From positions 1 to 56,693 of the forward strand of contig JAIRWC010000045.1 of assembly GCA_031253495.1 (NCBI GenBank): 56,693 bases of DNA, in the 5' to 3' direction. This document shows, piece by piece, positions 7,225 to 16,492 of this stretch. The stretch's first letter is position 1; each line of letters opens with the position of its first letter. The DNA is from Oscillospiraceae bacterium. GTDB taxonomy: Bacteria; Bacillota; Clostridia; Oscillospirales; Ruminococcaceae. The notes below the pieces were generated by a model. The model saw nothing but the letters and a program-made list of their open reading frames with translations. It was not told the DNA's origin and made no database searches. The position numbers and the translations under genes were made by a program.

Positions 7225-9299
7225 AGGTTTTTTGCGTCGTCTTCGGACCATTTCAATTCCGCCGTGTCCCCGTTCTTAATCTCGCTGTTGAAATTCGCGG
7301 TGTCGTCGTTTATCAGCATGACGTACTCCCCTTTCGGATTGTCGAAATCCAACCGGGAATAATTGAGCAGTTCCAAAAACGTGTGAGGGAGTTTATCGGG
7401 GTTCGGCGGCAAAGTAACGCTCTCCCCGTTGAACGTTATGCTTATCTCGCCCCAAACGGAGCGGTCGCCGTCGTTTTTTTCCTCGCCCACGAAAATCGGC
7501 GCGTTTTCTGGGACGGCGACGCCGGTTTCGATTATATCCCCGTCCGAAAGCAGATAATCGCCGTCTTGCGCGCGCCCGTTGACGGCGGCCGTTTCGGCGG
7601 CGCCGAAATGCGCGAGCAGGTCGTCTAACGTCAAAACGCCGTAGGTTTCTATTTCGTCGAGGTTTTGTATCGAATAATCGTCGCCGACGGTTTTTCCGTT
7701 GACTTTTATCTCGGGTCCTATCGGAAATTCGCCGCCGTTGAAAATTACTTTCCCTTTGTTGTATTTCGCGGCGTCGATAACGTCGCGGATTAGGGCTTTC
7801 GCGTTTTCGCCGCAAACCGCCGGGGTGAAATCGACCTTGTCCCCGCCCGTAACCCGCGCGCTTAACGAAACGGGGTTTCCGCCGAGCAGAACGCGCGCCG
7901 GCTCGAAGCCGCCGCCCCTTTTCGTCCTGCGGGAGCCGTTAAGCGAATAGGTGAGGTTATGCCCGGAACGCCCCAGTATTTCGGCGGACTTAAACCCCGC
8001 CACGGTAAGCAGTTCAAACACGGTGATTTTGTTCGTGTCGAAGATGCGTATGCTCCTGTCGTTGAGGGTTATGACCGAAAAGTCATAGCCCTTGTTCATC
8101 ACCCCGGTAACGCCTATTCCGAGCGGGGTAACAAATTCCGCGCCCATAAGCCGCCCGCCGGTGTCGATGTTCTTTAAGTTTTCGTGGCTCCCGAGCGCCA
8201 CCCTTTCGAGGGGGAGCGACAGCTTTTCCGAAACGGTTTCGGGCAGACCTTTGACAAGGCTTCCGCCGCCGATTAAAAACACGGCGGCGGGCGGACCGCC
8301 GTTCGCCTCGATAATATTGGCGCAAATCGTGTCGGCGAGAACGTCGACGCTCGGCTCGATTTTCTCCGCGAACTCGTCGGGGGTGATTTTCCGCTCAATC
8401 CCGAAGATATCGCGGTATGAACATTCCTCGCCGCCGCAGCACTTTTGCTTTATTGTTTCGGCGGTATTGAAATCCACAAAATAGGCTTTGATGATTTCCT
8501 CGGTAATCTCGTCGCCCGCCGTCGTAGCCATGGCGTAGGCGACAATGCTCCCGTCCCGCGAAACGGCGATGTCGGAGGTTCCCGCGCCGATATCGACCAA
8601 AGCTATGTTAATCAGCCTTATCTCCTGCGGAATAATCGCGTTCATGGCGGCAATCGGCTCCAGCGTAAGGCTTGACACCGCAATGGAGTTCATATCCATC
8701 ACGGAATACAGCCCTTCGACCACCACGTTCGGCAGGAAAGTGGCTATCAGCTCGACCGCGGCCTTTATCCCCTTGTGCCCCTCCAAATTAAGCATTTTAT
8801 AATCGTCGAGCATATAGCTGATTATCGAATATCCCACGCAGTAATAAGGGGTGTTCACGCCTTTTTCGGCTGACAATTCCTCCGACGCCTTTTGGATTGT
8901 CTCGATTTCCATTGATTTTATCATATCAAAGGTAATCGACTCGGTTTCCGCCAAATCGAAGTCCATGGAAACCCGCCGCGTTTTCAGCGCGCGCCCCGCC
9001 GCGGCTATGGAAACGCGTTCAAGTTTGACGCCCGCCCGTTCCTGAAGCTGTTCCTTCACCCTCGCGACAATGCGGGAAACCTGTCGAATGTCCTCAATCT
9101 GCCCGTCAATCATCGCCCTTTTGGGGTGCGGTTCCACAACGAAATCAATTACGTTGAACACGTCGTCTTTTTGTTCCCCGATAATCCCGACGACGGTTCT
9201 CGTTCCTATATCGAGGGCGAAAACCGCGTCGCCCTGCGGCTTCAGCCCGACGTTTCCGCCCGTGTTTTCGGCGTTTTTGTTTTCCGGATTTTTTTGCAT
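7221..9299 (-). CDS. Long FtsA-like actin-fold ATPase
   Basis: The 692-aa product has an actin/HSP70-fold ATPase core (about residues 25-420): FALDIGTRTVVGIIG is the phosphate-1 loop, LVDIGAGTSDIAV the phosphate-2 loop and VFLIGGGSLVKGLPE the adenosine motif, all matching FtsA/PilM. Residues 50-120 resemble the FtsA 1C domain. About 270 further residues follow, with little resemblance to known domains and no obvious amphipathic C-terminal membrane helix. Clostridia carry such long FtsA-type proteins outside the ftsAZ locus; their job is unclear. A role with division, shape or the pilus locus is possible. No ftsZ is near. The core fold call is firm, the function is not. Confidence 0.72.
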   Translation of the reverse strand: MQKNPENKNAENTGGNVGLKPQGDAVFALDIGTRTVVGIIGEQKDDVFNVIDFVVEPHPKRAMIDGQIEDIRQVSRIVARVKEQLQERAGVKLERVSIAAAGRALKTRRVSMDFDLAETESITFDMIKSMEIETIQKASEELSAEKGVNTPYYCVGYSIISYMLDDYKMLNLEGHKGIKAAVELIATFLPNVVVEGLYSVMDMNSIAVSSLTLEPIAAMNAIIPQEIRLINIALVDIGAGTSDIAVSRDGSIVAYAMATTAGDEITEEIIKAYFVDFNTAETIKQKCCGGEECSYRDIFGIERKITPDEFAEKIEPSVDVLADTICANIIEANGGPPAAVFLIGGGSLVKGLPETVSEKLSLPLERVALGSHENLKNIDTGGRLMGAEFVTPLGIGVTGVMNKGYDFSVITLNDRSIRIFDTNKITVFELLTVAGFKSAEILGRSGHNLTYSLNGSRRTKRGGGFEPARVLLGGNPVSLSARVTGGDKVDFTPAVCGENAKALIRDVIDAAKYNKGKVIFNGGEFPIGPEIKVNGKTVGDDYSIQNLDEIETYGVLTLDDLLAHFGAAETAAVNGRAQDGDYLLSDGDIIETGVAVPENAPIFVGEEKNDGDRSVWGEISITFNGESVTLPPNPDKLPHTFLELLNYSRLDFDNPKGEYVMLINDDTANFNSEIKNGDTAELKWSEDDAKNL

Positions 9300-9366
9300 A
9301 AACCCTGTCCCCTTTCCCCTTGAGAGTTTTTGTTTTAAAAGGGTTTCCGGCGCGGGGGGAAATCTC

Positions 9367-9774
9367 CTACGTTATCAGTTTGTCAAACGTCTGCTTTTTT
9401 AACATTCCGCAAATCTCGTCCGTGATTTCCCCGAAAACCTTTCTGTACGCGCAGGGCAAGCCGTCCCCGCAAGAACAGTCGTACCCCTCGCCCAAGCAGC
9501 GGCTGAACCGTATTTTCCCCTCCGTTATCTCGGCCACGTCGTAAATCGAAAGCTCTTTCGGCTCGCGAACAAGCTCGTACCCGCCGTGAACGCCCTTATA
9601 CGATTTTGCCACGCCGCCCGCCACTAACTTCCGCAGAATTTTCAAGGCGAACCTGCCCGGAACGTTGGTTTTGTCGGAAATTTCAACCGCGCTTAACCGT
9701 TCGCCGTCTTTTTTCGCCTTAGCCAGCGCGTCCGCTATCCGTATGGCGTAATCGGTTTCCAAATTGATGTGCAT
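9367..9774 (-). CDS. Rrf2-family regulator, probable Fe-S sensor
   Basis: The 135-aa product has a winged helix (MHINLETDYAIRIADALA, then a helix-turn-helix around SAVEISDKTNVPGRFALKIL and the wing VHGGYELVREP), typical of Rrf2/IscR. The C-terminal half has four cysteines in RCLGEGYDCSCGDGLPC, a spacing able to hold a [2Fe-2S] or [4Fe-4S] cluster as in IscR, NsrR or RsrR. No iscS/iscU partners lie beside it, so its regulon cannot be read from context. It lies 29 bp downstream of rpoD and may be cotranscribed. The ribosome site is AAAGGA. Confidence 0.85.
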   Translation of the reverse strand: MHINLETDYAIRIADALAKAKKDGERLSAVEISDKTNVPGRFALKILRKLVAGGVAKSYKGVHGGYELVREPKELSIYDVAEITEGKIRFSRCLGEGYDCSCGDGLPCAYRKVFGEITDEICGMLKKQTFDKLIT

Positions 9775-9803
9775 AACATTCCTTTCGGCGCGGCGGGCAT
9801 CGT

Positions 9804-10892
9804 TTAAGAATCCAAAAAATCCCTCAGCTTCCTGCTTCTCGACGGATGCCTTAATTTCCTCAGCGCCTTCGCCTCAATTTGCCTTATCCGTTCCCGCGTT
9901 ACGTTAAACTCCCGCCCCACTTCCTCCAAAGTGCGCTGTCTGCCGTCCGTCAGCCCGAAACGCAGGCGCAACACTTTTTCTTCTCTGTCGGTGAGCGTTC
10001 CCAAAACGTCGGACAGCTGCTCCTTTAAAAGCGTGTGGGACGCCGCCTCCGCGGGGGCGGGCGCCTCGTCGTCGGGAATAAAATCCCCAAGGTGCGAATC
10101 CTCCTCCTCGCCAATCGGCGTTTCCAATGAAACGGGGTCTTGCGCTATCCGTATAATCTCCCTTACGCGGTCGATGGGCATGTTCAACTCCCTCGCGATT
10201 TCCTCGGCGGTGGGCTCATGCCCGTTTTTATGGAGAAGCTGCGAAGAAATCTTCTTGACCTTGGTGATGGTTTCGACCATATGCACGGGAATCCTGATTG
10301 TTCTGGCTTGGTCGGCTATGGCCCGGGTAATGGCCTGCCTTATCCACCAAGTGGCGTAGGTCGAGAACTTGAACCCTTTCGTGTAATCGAACTTTTCGAC
10401 CGCTTTGATTAAACCGAGGTTCCCCTCTTGGATAAGGTCGAGGAACTGCATCCCCCTGCCCACGTATTTCTTCGCCACGGAAACGACGAGGCGCAAATTC
10501 GCTTCCGAAAGCCGCCTGCGCGCGTAGGCGTCGCCCTGAAGCATACGCGAGGCCAACTCGATTTCCTCTTCGGCGGACAAAAGCGGGACCCGCCCTATCT
10601 CTTTCAAGTAAATCTTAACGGGGTCGTCGATTGAAACGCCCTCGGTTGACAGCGCCAAATCAAGGTCGTCGTCCGACGTGAAATCCAGCGCCGAATCCAA
10701 ATCCGCGTCGGTGGCGTAATCGTCGACGATTTCGATATTAAAACTTTCAAAATCCTCGTAGAGCTTGTCTATCTGCTCGACGTTAAACTCCAAATCCTCA
10801 AGAACGTCGGTAATTTCCTTGGTTGTCAGCTTACCCGACGACTTCCCTTGGTCGAGCAAGCCGTCAAGCACGCCTTTCGCGCCTTCGTTCAT
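9804..10892 (-). CDS. rpoD: Primary sigma factor RpoD/SigA
   Basis: The 362-aa protein is the housekeeping sigma-70 factor. An N-terminal region-1.1-like helical domain (about 10-55) and an acidic linker lead into region 1.2 ([16 protein letters not shown]). Region 2 follows with [20 protein letters not shown] and the -10-melting [14 protein letters not shown], then region 3, and region 4 ends with the helix-turn-helix [20 protein letters not shown]. It sits 29 bp after dnaG with a GGGGGG-type ribosome site, in the dgt-dnaG-rpoD order common in Clostridia. The TTGACA/TATAAT promoters with 17-bp spacers seen throughout the window are what this factor should read. Confidence 0.97.
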   Translation of the reverse strand: MNEGAKGVLDGLLDQGKSSGKLTTKEITDVLEDLEFNVEQIDKLYEDFESFNIEIVDDYATDADLDSALDFTSDDDLDLALSTEGVSIDDPVKIYLKEIGRVPLLSAEEEIELASRMLQGDAYARRRLSEANLRLVVSVAKKYVGRGMQFLDLIQEGNLGLIKAVEKFDYTKGFKFSTYATWWIRQAITRAIADQARTIRIPVHMVETITKVKKISSQLLHKNGHEPTAEEIARELNMPIDRVREIIRIAQDPVSLETPIGEEEDSHLGDFIPDDEAPAPAEAASHTLLKEQLSDVLGTLTDREEKVLRLRFGLTDGRQRTLEEVGREFNVTRERIRQIEAKALRKLRHPSRSRKLRDFLDS

Positions 10893-10921
10893 TATAGCCC
10901 CCCCTTTTTCTTAACGTGCCG

Positions 10922-12688
10922 TTAAATTCCGGCAAACTTTTCCCTTTTTAATTTTTCGGCGTATTCCAACGCTTCCTCGTTGCTCATTTCATCCGCGCTT
11001 TTTTTGTTTTTCAGCCTTTTAAAATCCGTCAAGACCTTTATATAATCGCTCAAACGCTCGTCGGTGAAAGGCAAAACGGAATTTTCAACCCTTATGCTTT
11101 CGATTCTGCCCGTTTCCTCCGCCGAAAATTCGCTCCCGAGAGACGACGCGTCCGCGGACCGCCGTTTATTCAGCCTCAGTATAAGCGTTTCAAACAGTCT
11201 GCGGTTAAAGGCGGTGGGGAAATCCTCCGGCGTGAGGTTCCTCAAAATAACGGGGAGTTTGTCCGGCGAATGGAGGAGGAAAGCGATTATCCCCCTTTCC
11301 GCCTTTTCCTCGCCCGGAAACTTGTCCGCGTCGGGGTTGACGGTGTCGCGCTTTACCGCCGGGCGGAGGAGTTCCCGCCTTTCTTCGTTCCGCTTCGCGC
11401 GGTTCTTGGACTTGACGGCCCGCTCGACCGCGTCTTCCACGCCGGCGGAAGTTACCTCGCAATCCCGCGCCAATTCGGAAATATACACCATCCTGTCCAA
11501 ACGGTTATCCACGCCGGCAAGCAGATTAACCGCTTTTTTAAGATAATCCGCCCGCCCTTCGGGGGTGTCCGCCCCCGCCGATTTTTTCAGCCTGTCGAGT
11601 TCAAAGCCAATCGCCGAACCCGATTCTTCCGCCAGCGCCGCGAAGCTCGCCCCTCCGAACCGCCTCACATAATCGTCGGGGTCTTTCGCCCCGTTCATTC
11701 GCAGCACGCGGGCGTTAATCCCCTCCCTGCCGAACAGGTTAATCGCCTTAACCGTCGCTTTTTGACCCGCCGCGTCGGAATCATAGGCGAGAACCACCTC
11801 GCCGCAATAATTCCGCAGCAGCCGCGCCTGTTCCGGCGTAACCGCCGTGCCCAGCGTCGCGACGGCGTTGTCGAACCCCGCCTGATTGAGCGTTATGACG
11901 TCTATATTCCCCTCGCATAAAAGCATATAGCTTTTCTTTGAATTTTTCGCGAAATTCAGCGAGAACAGGTTCTCCCTCTTCCGGAACACCGGGGTTTCCG
12001 ACGAGTTGAGATATTTTGGACCATCCTCTTCCCTCTCGGAAAGCCTTCTGCCGGAAAAACCCACCACGTTCCCCATTCTGTCGATTATCGGGAACATTAC
12101 CCTGTTTCTGAACTTGTCGTACAATCCCCTTTGCCCTTGCGTCAAAAGGGAAGCCTCGACCAAACCGGCGTCGTCATATCCTTTATAATTCATGTGGGAC
12201 TTGAGCGAATCCCACCGATTGGCGGCGTATCCCAGACCGTATTTCCTCACCGTGTTGGCCGTCAGCCCCCGGTTAAGCAGATATTCCAACCCCGCCCTGC
12301 CGTTCTCGGACAAAAGCGCGTCGCGGAAAAACCGCGCCGCTTCCCTGTTCATTTCGAGAATCTTCGAGCGTTTGAACAGCTCCTCGTTCCCGCCCCCGTC
12401 GGGCATAGCCAAACCCGAACGGTCTGCGAGCAACCGGACCGCCCCTATGTAATCAAGGTTTTCGGTCAGCCGCGTAAAGGTGATAATATCGCCGCCCGAA
12501 CCGCACCCGAAACAGTAAAAACTTTGGCTGTCGGTATAAATATGGCAAGACGGCGTTTTTTCCGAATGGAACGGGCACAGGCAAACGAAGTCCCGCCCGG
12601 CTTTTTTTAATTGCGAGTAAGCGCCCATAGCGGAAACGATGTCGTTCGACTGCTTTAAACGGTCAAGAAATTCTTCGGGTAAAGTCAT
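10922..12688 (-). CDS. dnaG: DNA primase DnaG
   Basis: DnaG makes RNA primers for replication. The 588-aa product starts MTLPEEFLDRLKQ. A longer in-frame start exists at 12802 but adds 38 basic residues that run into dgt; the 12688 ATG has a GGGGGAGAG ribosome site and the usual family start. The CHC2 zinc finger is seen as CLCPFHSEKTPSCHIY and SFYCFGCGSGGD. The TOPRIM domain has LLCEGNIDVITL and VVLAYDSDAAGQKA, with the metal-binding Glu and DxD. A C-terminal helicase-binding domain follows. It lies 20 bp after dgt and 29 bp before rpoD. Confidence 0.96.
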   Translation of the reverse strand: MTLPEEFLDRLKQSNDIVSAMGAYSQLKKAGRDFVCLCPFHSEKTPSCHIYTDSQSFYCFGCGSGGDIITFTRLTENLDYIGAVRLLADRSGLAMPDGGGNEELFKRSKILEMNREAARFFRDALLSENGRAGLEYLLNRGLTANTVRKYGLGYAANRWDSLKSHMNYKGYDDAGLVEASLLTQGQRGLYDKFRNRVMFPIIDRMGNVVGFSGRRLSEREEDGPKYLNSSETPVFRKRENLFSLNFAKNSKKSYMLLCEGNIDVITLNQAGFDNAVATLGTAVTPEQARLLRNYCGEVVLAYDSDAAGQKATVKAINLFGREGINARVLRMNGAKDPDDYVRRFGGASFAALAEESGSAIGFELDRLKKSAGADTPEGRADYLKKAVNLLAGVDNRLDRMVYISELARDCEVTSAGVEDAVERAVKSKNRAKRNEERRELLRPAVKRDTVNPDADKFPGEEKAERGIIAFLLHSPDKLPVILRNLTPEDFPTAFNRRLFETLILRLNKRRSADASSLGSEFSAEETGRIESIRVENSVLPFTDERLSDYIKVLTDFKRLKNKKSADEMSNEEALEYAEKLKREKFAGI

Positions 12689-12708
12689 AAAAATTTTCTC
12701 TCCCCCGA

Positions 12709-13713
12709 TTACCCGTCGACGGACCGCCACGCTTTCGGAACGCACAGTTCGGTGAACCTGTCCACGGCGTAATCGTCCGTCATCCCGGAAATATAATCGC
12801 ACGCCGCCCGTTCGGTCCCGTAAACCCGCGCCAGCTCACGGTAAAGTTTGGGCATATTTTCGGGTTTTTTCTTATAGTAACCGTACAAAAACTCGATTAC
12901 GAGAGCCACCTTTTCCTTTTCGGCATTGATGGCGTCGTTGAAATACACCTTTTCAAACATGAAATCCCTGAGTTCGTCATGCGCCTTTCGCGTTCGCTCG
13001 TCATACCGGATAACGTCGCCGCTGTTGTTTATAATCGAAACGATGAGCGAGGTTATGCGCTTGCTCTTACTGTCGCCGAGAACGGCCACGGCCCCTTCCG
13101 GCAGGTCTTTCGGATTTAAAACGCCGCCACGCGCGGCGTCTTCGATATCGTGGTTGATATAAGCGATTTTATCAGACAGGCGCACGACGTCGCCTTCCAA
13201 CGTCCGCGCTTTCATTTTGCCGGAATGGTTGAGAATCCCGTCGCGGACTTCACGGGTTAAATTCAGCCCCCGCCCGTCCCGCTCAATGACCTCGACGACC
13301 CTCACGCTTTGTTCGTAATGCCTGAACCCGCCGGAATACAACGAGTCAAGGACGCGCTCCCCCTCGTGCCCGAACGGCGTATGCCCCAAATCGTGCCCCA
13401 ACGCTATGGCCTCGGTCAAATCCTCGTTCAGCTTCAACGCCCTCGACACGGTTCGCGCGATTTGCGCCACCTCAAGGGTGTGGGTGAGCCGCGTACGGTA
13501 ATGCTCCGACTTGGGGAACAAGAACACCTGCGTTTTATGCTTCAGCCGCCTGAACGCCGAACAATGGATTATCCTGTCGCGGTCGCGCTGGAAATCCGTG
13601 CGAACGGGACATTCCGGCTCGGCGACGTCCCGCCCCTCGCAGTCGGCGCTTTTGCGCGCGTATTTTGAAAGCGCGCGGGTTTCGTTTTCCGTCGTGATTT
13701 CGCGAACAGTCAT
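12709..13713 (-). CDS. dgt: dGTP triphosphohydrolase
   Basis: The 334-aa HD-domain enzyme hydrolyses dGTP (or dNTPs) to deoxynucleoside and triphosphate. The start region with CSAFRRLKHKTQVF is diagnostic of dGTPases. Metal ligands are seen in TRLTHTLEVAQIA and LGHDLGHTPFGHEGE, and the later Asp in LSDKIAYINHDIEDA. It has the shorter length of the Clostridia/Bacillus-type enzyme. It is the first gene of the dgt-dnaG-rpoD run, 47 bp after yigZ. The ribosome site is GGAAAGG. Confidence 0.93.
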   Translation of the reverse strand: MTVREITTENETRALSKYARKSADCEGRDVAEPECPVRTDFQRDRDRIIHCSAFRRLKHKTQVFLFPKSEHYRTRLTHTLEVAQIARTVSRALKLNEDLTEAIALGHDLGHTPFGHEGERVLDSLYSGGFRHYEQSVRVVEVIERDGRGLNLTREVRDGILNHSGKMKARTLEGDVVRLSDKIAYINHDIEDAARGGVLNPKDLPEGAVAVLGDSKSKRITSLIVSIINNSGDVIRYDERTRKAHDELRDFMFEKVYFNDAINAEKEKVALVIEFLYGYYKKKPENMPKLYRELARVYGTERAACDYISGMTDDYAVDRFTELCVPKAWRSVDG

Positions 13714-13760
13714 GTCAAACCTTTCCGACTAATATATACAAAAAACGGCTCGTTTTACCT

Positions 13761-14390
13761 TTATTTTTTTAAAAAATCAACGTTTTCGCCAAAATTACAA
13801 TAGCCTTTTTGTATGATTTCCACAATATCAGAATATTCCGCGAAAACGTCCGCGTCTTCTTCGGGGAAGGTAACGATGATTTCGACGGTATCGGCAAAAC
13901 TTTCGCCCGTCACCATTCCGCCGCGTTCGGCGATTAAAGCGGCAATCCTGCCATATCGGGCGTAATCGGGGCGAACGCGCAAAGTCCGCGATTTTCTCAT
14001 AACGCAAACGCCGGCCGCCTTAACGGCTTCCGCCGCCGCTTTCCCGTAGGCGCGGCTCAATCCCGAAGCGCCGAGCAATATCCCGCCGAAGTAGCGCGTT
14101 ACGACGCAGACGACGTCAAAAAGCCCTTCTTTCCGCAGAACTTCAAAAATGGGCGTCCCCGCCGTTTTGCCCGGCTCCCCGTCGTCGCCGCGGCGTGAAA
14201 CGCCGTTTTCCCTGAGAATGTACGCGTAGCAGTTATGCCGCGCTTTCTTGTGGGTCAAACGTATGCCGGAAATGAACGCCGCCGCCTCGCCCTCCGTCTT
14301 AACGGGGGCGATTGAAGCGATAAATTCCGATTTTTTCTCGGTAAAACAGGCTTTTGAAAACTTCGCGACTGTTTTATAGCTGTCATCCAT
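13761..14390 (-). CDS. YigZ/IMPACT family protein
   Basis: The product (209 aa from MDDSYKTVAKFSK) is a full-length YigZ-family protein. The N-terminal IMPACT domain has KKSEFIASI, THKKARHNCYAYIL and RGDDGEPGKTAGTPI, and VTRYFGGILLGASGLSRAYG is the family signature. The C-terminal domain is an elongation-factor-V-like fold. The biochemical role is unsettled; family members are linked to translation and nucleic-acid binding. An upstream ATG at 14417 would add nine residues but lies inside the stem of the rpmE terminator, so the later start is preferred, although no clear ribosome site precedes it. Confidence 0.85.
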   Translation of the reverse strand: MDDSYKTVAKFSKACFTEKKSEFIASIAPVKTEGEAAAFISGIRLTHKKARHNCYAYILRENGVSRRGDDGEPGKTAGTPIFEVLRKEGLFDVVCVVTRYFGGILLGASGLSRAYGKAAAEAVKAAGVCVMRKSRTLRVRPDYARYGRIAALIAERGGMVTGESFADTVEIIVTFPEEDADVFAEYSDIVEIIQKGYCNFGENVDFLKK

Positions 14391-14423
14391 AAGAAACACA
14401 GGGCGCGATGTCGTCATCGCGCC
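14391..14423 (-). terminator. Rho-independent terminator after rpmE
   Basis: A perfect 9-bp inverted repeat (GGCGCGATG at 14402-14410, complement at 14415-14423, loop TCGT) is followed, read leftwards, by the T-rich tail CTGTGTTTCTT. It lies 8 bp after the rpmE stop and directly before the preferred yigZ start, so read-through would be needed to express yigZ from the ribosomal promoter. Confidence 0.75.
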
Positions 14424-14430
14424 GCCTGAA

Positions 14431-14634
14431 TTATTGCGTTAACCCGAACTTCTTGTTGAACTTCGTAACCCTGCCGCCGCTGTCGACCAACTTTTGCTTC
14501 CCGGTGTAAAACGGGTGGCATTTCGAACAAATTTCAACCTTGATTTCGCTCTTGGTGGAACGGGTTTCGATTACCTCGCCGCAAGCGCACTTTATGACGG
14601 CCGCCTCATATTTCGGGTGAATCCCGTCTTTCAT
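14431..14634 (-). CDS. rpmE: 50S ribosomal protein L31, zinc-binding form
   Basis: The 67-aa product starts [20 protein letters not shown], the standard L31 start. A longer reading from 14685 is rejected because the 14634 ATG has an AAAGGAG ribosome site. CACGE and [13 protein letters not shown] hold the CxC and CxxC cysteines of the zinc-containing (C+) paralogue, and [10 protein letters not shown] is the family C-terminus. It sits 16 bp after rpmB and is followed by a terminator. Confidence 0.96.
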   Translation of the reverse strand: MKDGIHPKYEAAVIKCACGEVIETRSTKSEIKVEICSKCHPFYTGKQKLVDSGGRVTKFNKKFGLTQ

Positions 14635-14650
14635 ACAACCGTTCTCCTTT

Positions 14651-14899
14651 CTAAACTTTTGCCGCCGCGTCAATAATTTCCGCAACCGGCGCGCCGGCGC
14701 CCTTCAAATCGAAAACGCTTCTTTGCACTTTCCCGGAACGCAGACACCTCGTACAGGAGCGAACCCTGCAAGGCGCGCCGTCCACGATTGCCCTGACTTT
14801 CTGCACGTTGGGCTTGAAAGTTCTGTTGGTTCTCCTGTGCGAGTGCGAAAGTTTAATTCCGAAAGCGACGCCCTTGCCGCAAATATCGCATTTCGCCAC
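14651..14899 (-). CDS. rpmB: 50S ribosomal protein L28
   Basis: The 82-aa product begins [14 protein letters not shown] from a GTG codon with an AAGGGGG ribosome site 8 bp upstream. Longer readings cross the promoter and are rejected. CDICGK and [14 protein letters not shown] give four cysteines (zinc-binding form). [19 protein letters not shown] is the conserved L28 core. It is first in a two-gene ribosomal operon with rpmE, behind a strong promoter. Confidence 0.95.
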   Translation of the reverse strand: MAKCDICGKGVAFGIKLSHSHRRTNRTFKPNVQKVRAIVDGAPCRVRSCTRCLRSGKVQRSVFDLKGAGAPVAEIIDAAAKV

Positions 14900-14956
14900 G
14901 GTTACACCCCCTTGTCGTAATAAGGAAATATCGCCCCTCACGGGCGCACTGTCTGC

Positions 14957-14985
14957 AGTATAACAAATATTTCCGGCAAAGTCAA
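14957..14985 (-). promoter_or_regulatory. Promoter for rpmB-rpmE
   Basis: Read leftwards, TTGACT and TATACT are separated by 17 bp. The leader is about 50 nt long and contains a small GC hairpin (GCGCCC...GGGGCG) before the ribosome site. Confidence 0.85.
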
Positions 14986-15050
14986 GCGTTTTTTCAAAAT
15001 TTGTGAAATTCGCAAATCGCAAACGTTCAACCGTTCCCCGGGAGGCGCTT

Positions 15051-16457
15051 TCACGTTTTTTCTTTTCTGCACGCCGTCTCGAACCAGAACCGGCTCCCCG
15101 CGCCGACCCTGCTTTCCGCTCCGTACCGGAATCCGTGAAGCTCCAGCACGTTCTTGACTATCGAAAGCCCCAGACCCGTCCCCATGACGGCGCGCCTGTG
15201 ATTGGCGGAATTATCCGCCTTATAGTACCTTTCCCATATATAAGGCAGCTGTTCCGGCTCTATGCCTTTTCCGCTGTCGCTCACCTCGAACCGGGCGGCG
15301 CTTTCGCTTACCGAAAACATACGGACCGTTACCGCGCGGTCGTCCCCCGTGAAGTTCAAAGCGTTGTTAATAAGGTTATACACGACCTGCTCCAATTTGG
15401 TAATATCGGCGGTTATGAATATGCCTTCCTCAATTTCCGACGTTATGTCATAATCGCCGCCAAGGTAAGAAAAACGCGAGATTATCCCCGCCAAACGCTC
15501 CGAGAAGTTAAACTCGCCCAAGGACAGCGCCGCGACACCGCTTTGCAGTTTGGACAGGTCGAGGATATCGGTAACGAGGGCGTTTAAGCGGTCGCTTTCG
15601 TCGACTATGACCTCAAGGTGTTTTTCACGCTTTTCGGGGATATTTCCCGATATATCGCGAATCATCTCGGCGTACGCCTTTATCATGGTAAGCGGGGTTT
15701 TTAAGTCGTGCGAAACGTTCGCCAGCAAATCCTTGCGGAGGGTTTCGGTCTTGGCGATTTCGGCGGAAGCCCTGTTCAGGTTTTCTTTCAAAAGGCGGAT
15801 TTCCGTCGGGTCGGAACGGTCGATTTCCACATGGAACTCGCCAGTCGTCAGTTTGTCCGCCGAACGAAAAATCCCGACGACGGGATTTGAAATGCGCGAA
15901 ACGATAAACGCGGAAAAAAGCGCGGAAACGAACAAAAGCACCGCCGCGTTGATAAAGAACTGGCTTTGCGCCATGGAAGCGGTGTTTCCCACGGGTTCAA
16001 GGTAACTGAAAATCAATATGTAACCCTTGACGTTCCGTGGGGTGCCGGCGTAGGTCAAATAGAGCATGGCGCGCTTCCCGTCGTCTGTGAATCGTTCGGA
16101 AATGCCGCCGCGCCTGACGATTTCGTCCGATAATTCGTCGAATATATACGAGTCAAGGATACCGCCCACCCCCGCGAGCGCCCTGTCGTAATAAGTTATC
16201 TCCACGCCGTCGCGGCGTATCAAAACATACGAGCCTTGCTTGGCCGCGGCGTTTTCGACGACGCTTGAAAAATTCGGGCTGTCCCATCCGTGTTTTATCG
16301 TTTCGGCGGTTTTGACGACCTCCCTCGCTTTTATGGTGGCGAACATCGCGGGGAACAGCCAAGTTTGACCCGCGAAAAGGAAAAGCAGCATGGCCGCCGT
16401 AAAAACGAGGAACAATCCGTATACCTTTACGCGCAAACTCTGAAAAAATCTTTTCAT
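15051..16457 (-). CDS. Membrane sensor histidine kinase
   Basis: The 468-aa protein has transmembrane helices at about 12-38 and 168-188 flanking an extracytoplasmic sensor of about 130 residues, then HAMP (about 188-240). The HisKA motif NVSHDLKTPLTMIK holds the phospho-acceptor His250. The HATPase domain has the N-box VVYNLINNALNF, the G1 box VSDSGKGIEPEQ and the G2 box GTGLGLSIVKNVL. The ligand is unknown. It lies 35 bp after its response regulator and probably shares its transcript. No obvious target operon is adjacent. Confidence 0.93.
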   Translation of the reverse strand: MKRFFQSLRVKVYGLFLVFTAAMLLFLFAGQTWLFPAMFATIKAREVVKTAETIKHGWDSPNFSSVVENAAAKQGSYVLIRRDGVEITYYDRALAGVGGILDSYIFDELSDEIVRRGGISERFTDDGKRAMLYLTYAGTPRNVKGYILIFSYLEPVGNTASMAQSQFFINAAVLLFVSALFSAFIVSRISNPVVGIFRSADKLTTGEFHVEIDRSDPTEIRLLKENLNRASAEIAKTETLRKDLLANVSHDLKTPLTMIKAYAEMIRDISGNIPEKREKHLEVIVDESDRLNALVTDILDLSKLQSGVAALSLGEFNFSERLAGIISRFSYLGGDYDITSEIEEGIFITADITKLEQVVYNLINNALNFTGDDRAVTVRMFSVSESAARFEVSDSGKGIEPEQLPYIWERYYKADNSANHRRAVMGTGLGLSIVKNVLELHGFRYGAESRVGAGSRFWFETACRKEKT

Positions 16458-16492
16458 TGAAATTCAAAAAACCTCGAATTTTCGGGCGGCGG

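Noticed and set aside
12689-12802. Longer dnaG reading starting at 12802
   Set aside because: The added residues overlap dgt, are basic and unlike primases; the ATG at 12688 has a strong ribosome site and the standard start.
14391-14417. yigZ start at the upstream ATG (14417)
   Set aside because: That ATG lies in the stem of the rpmE terminator and the added residues are not typical of the family; it remains a possible alternative.
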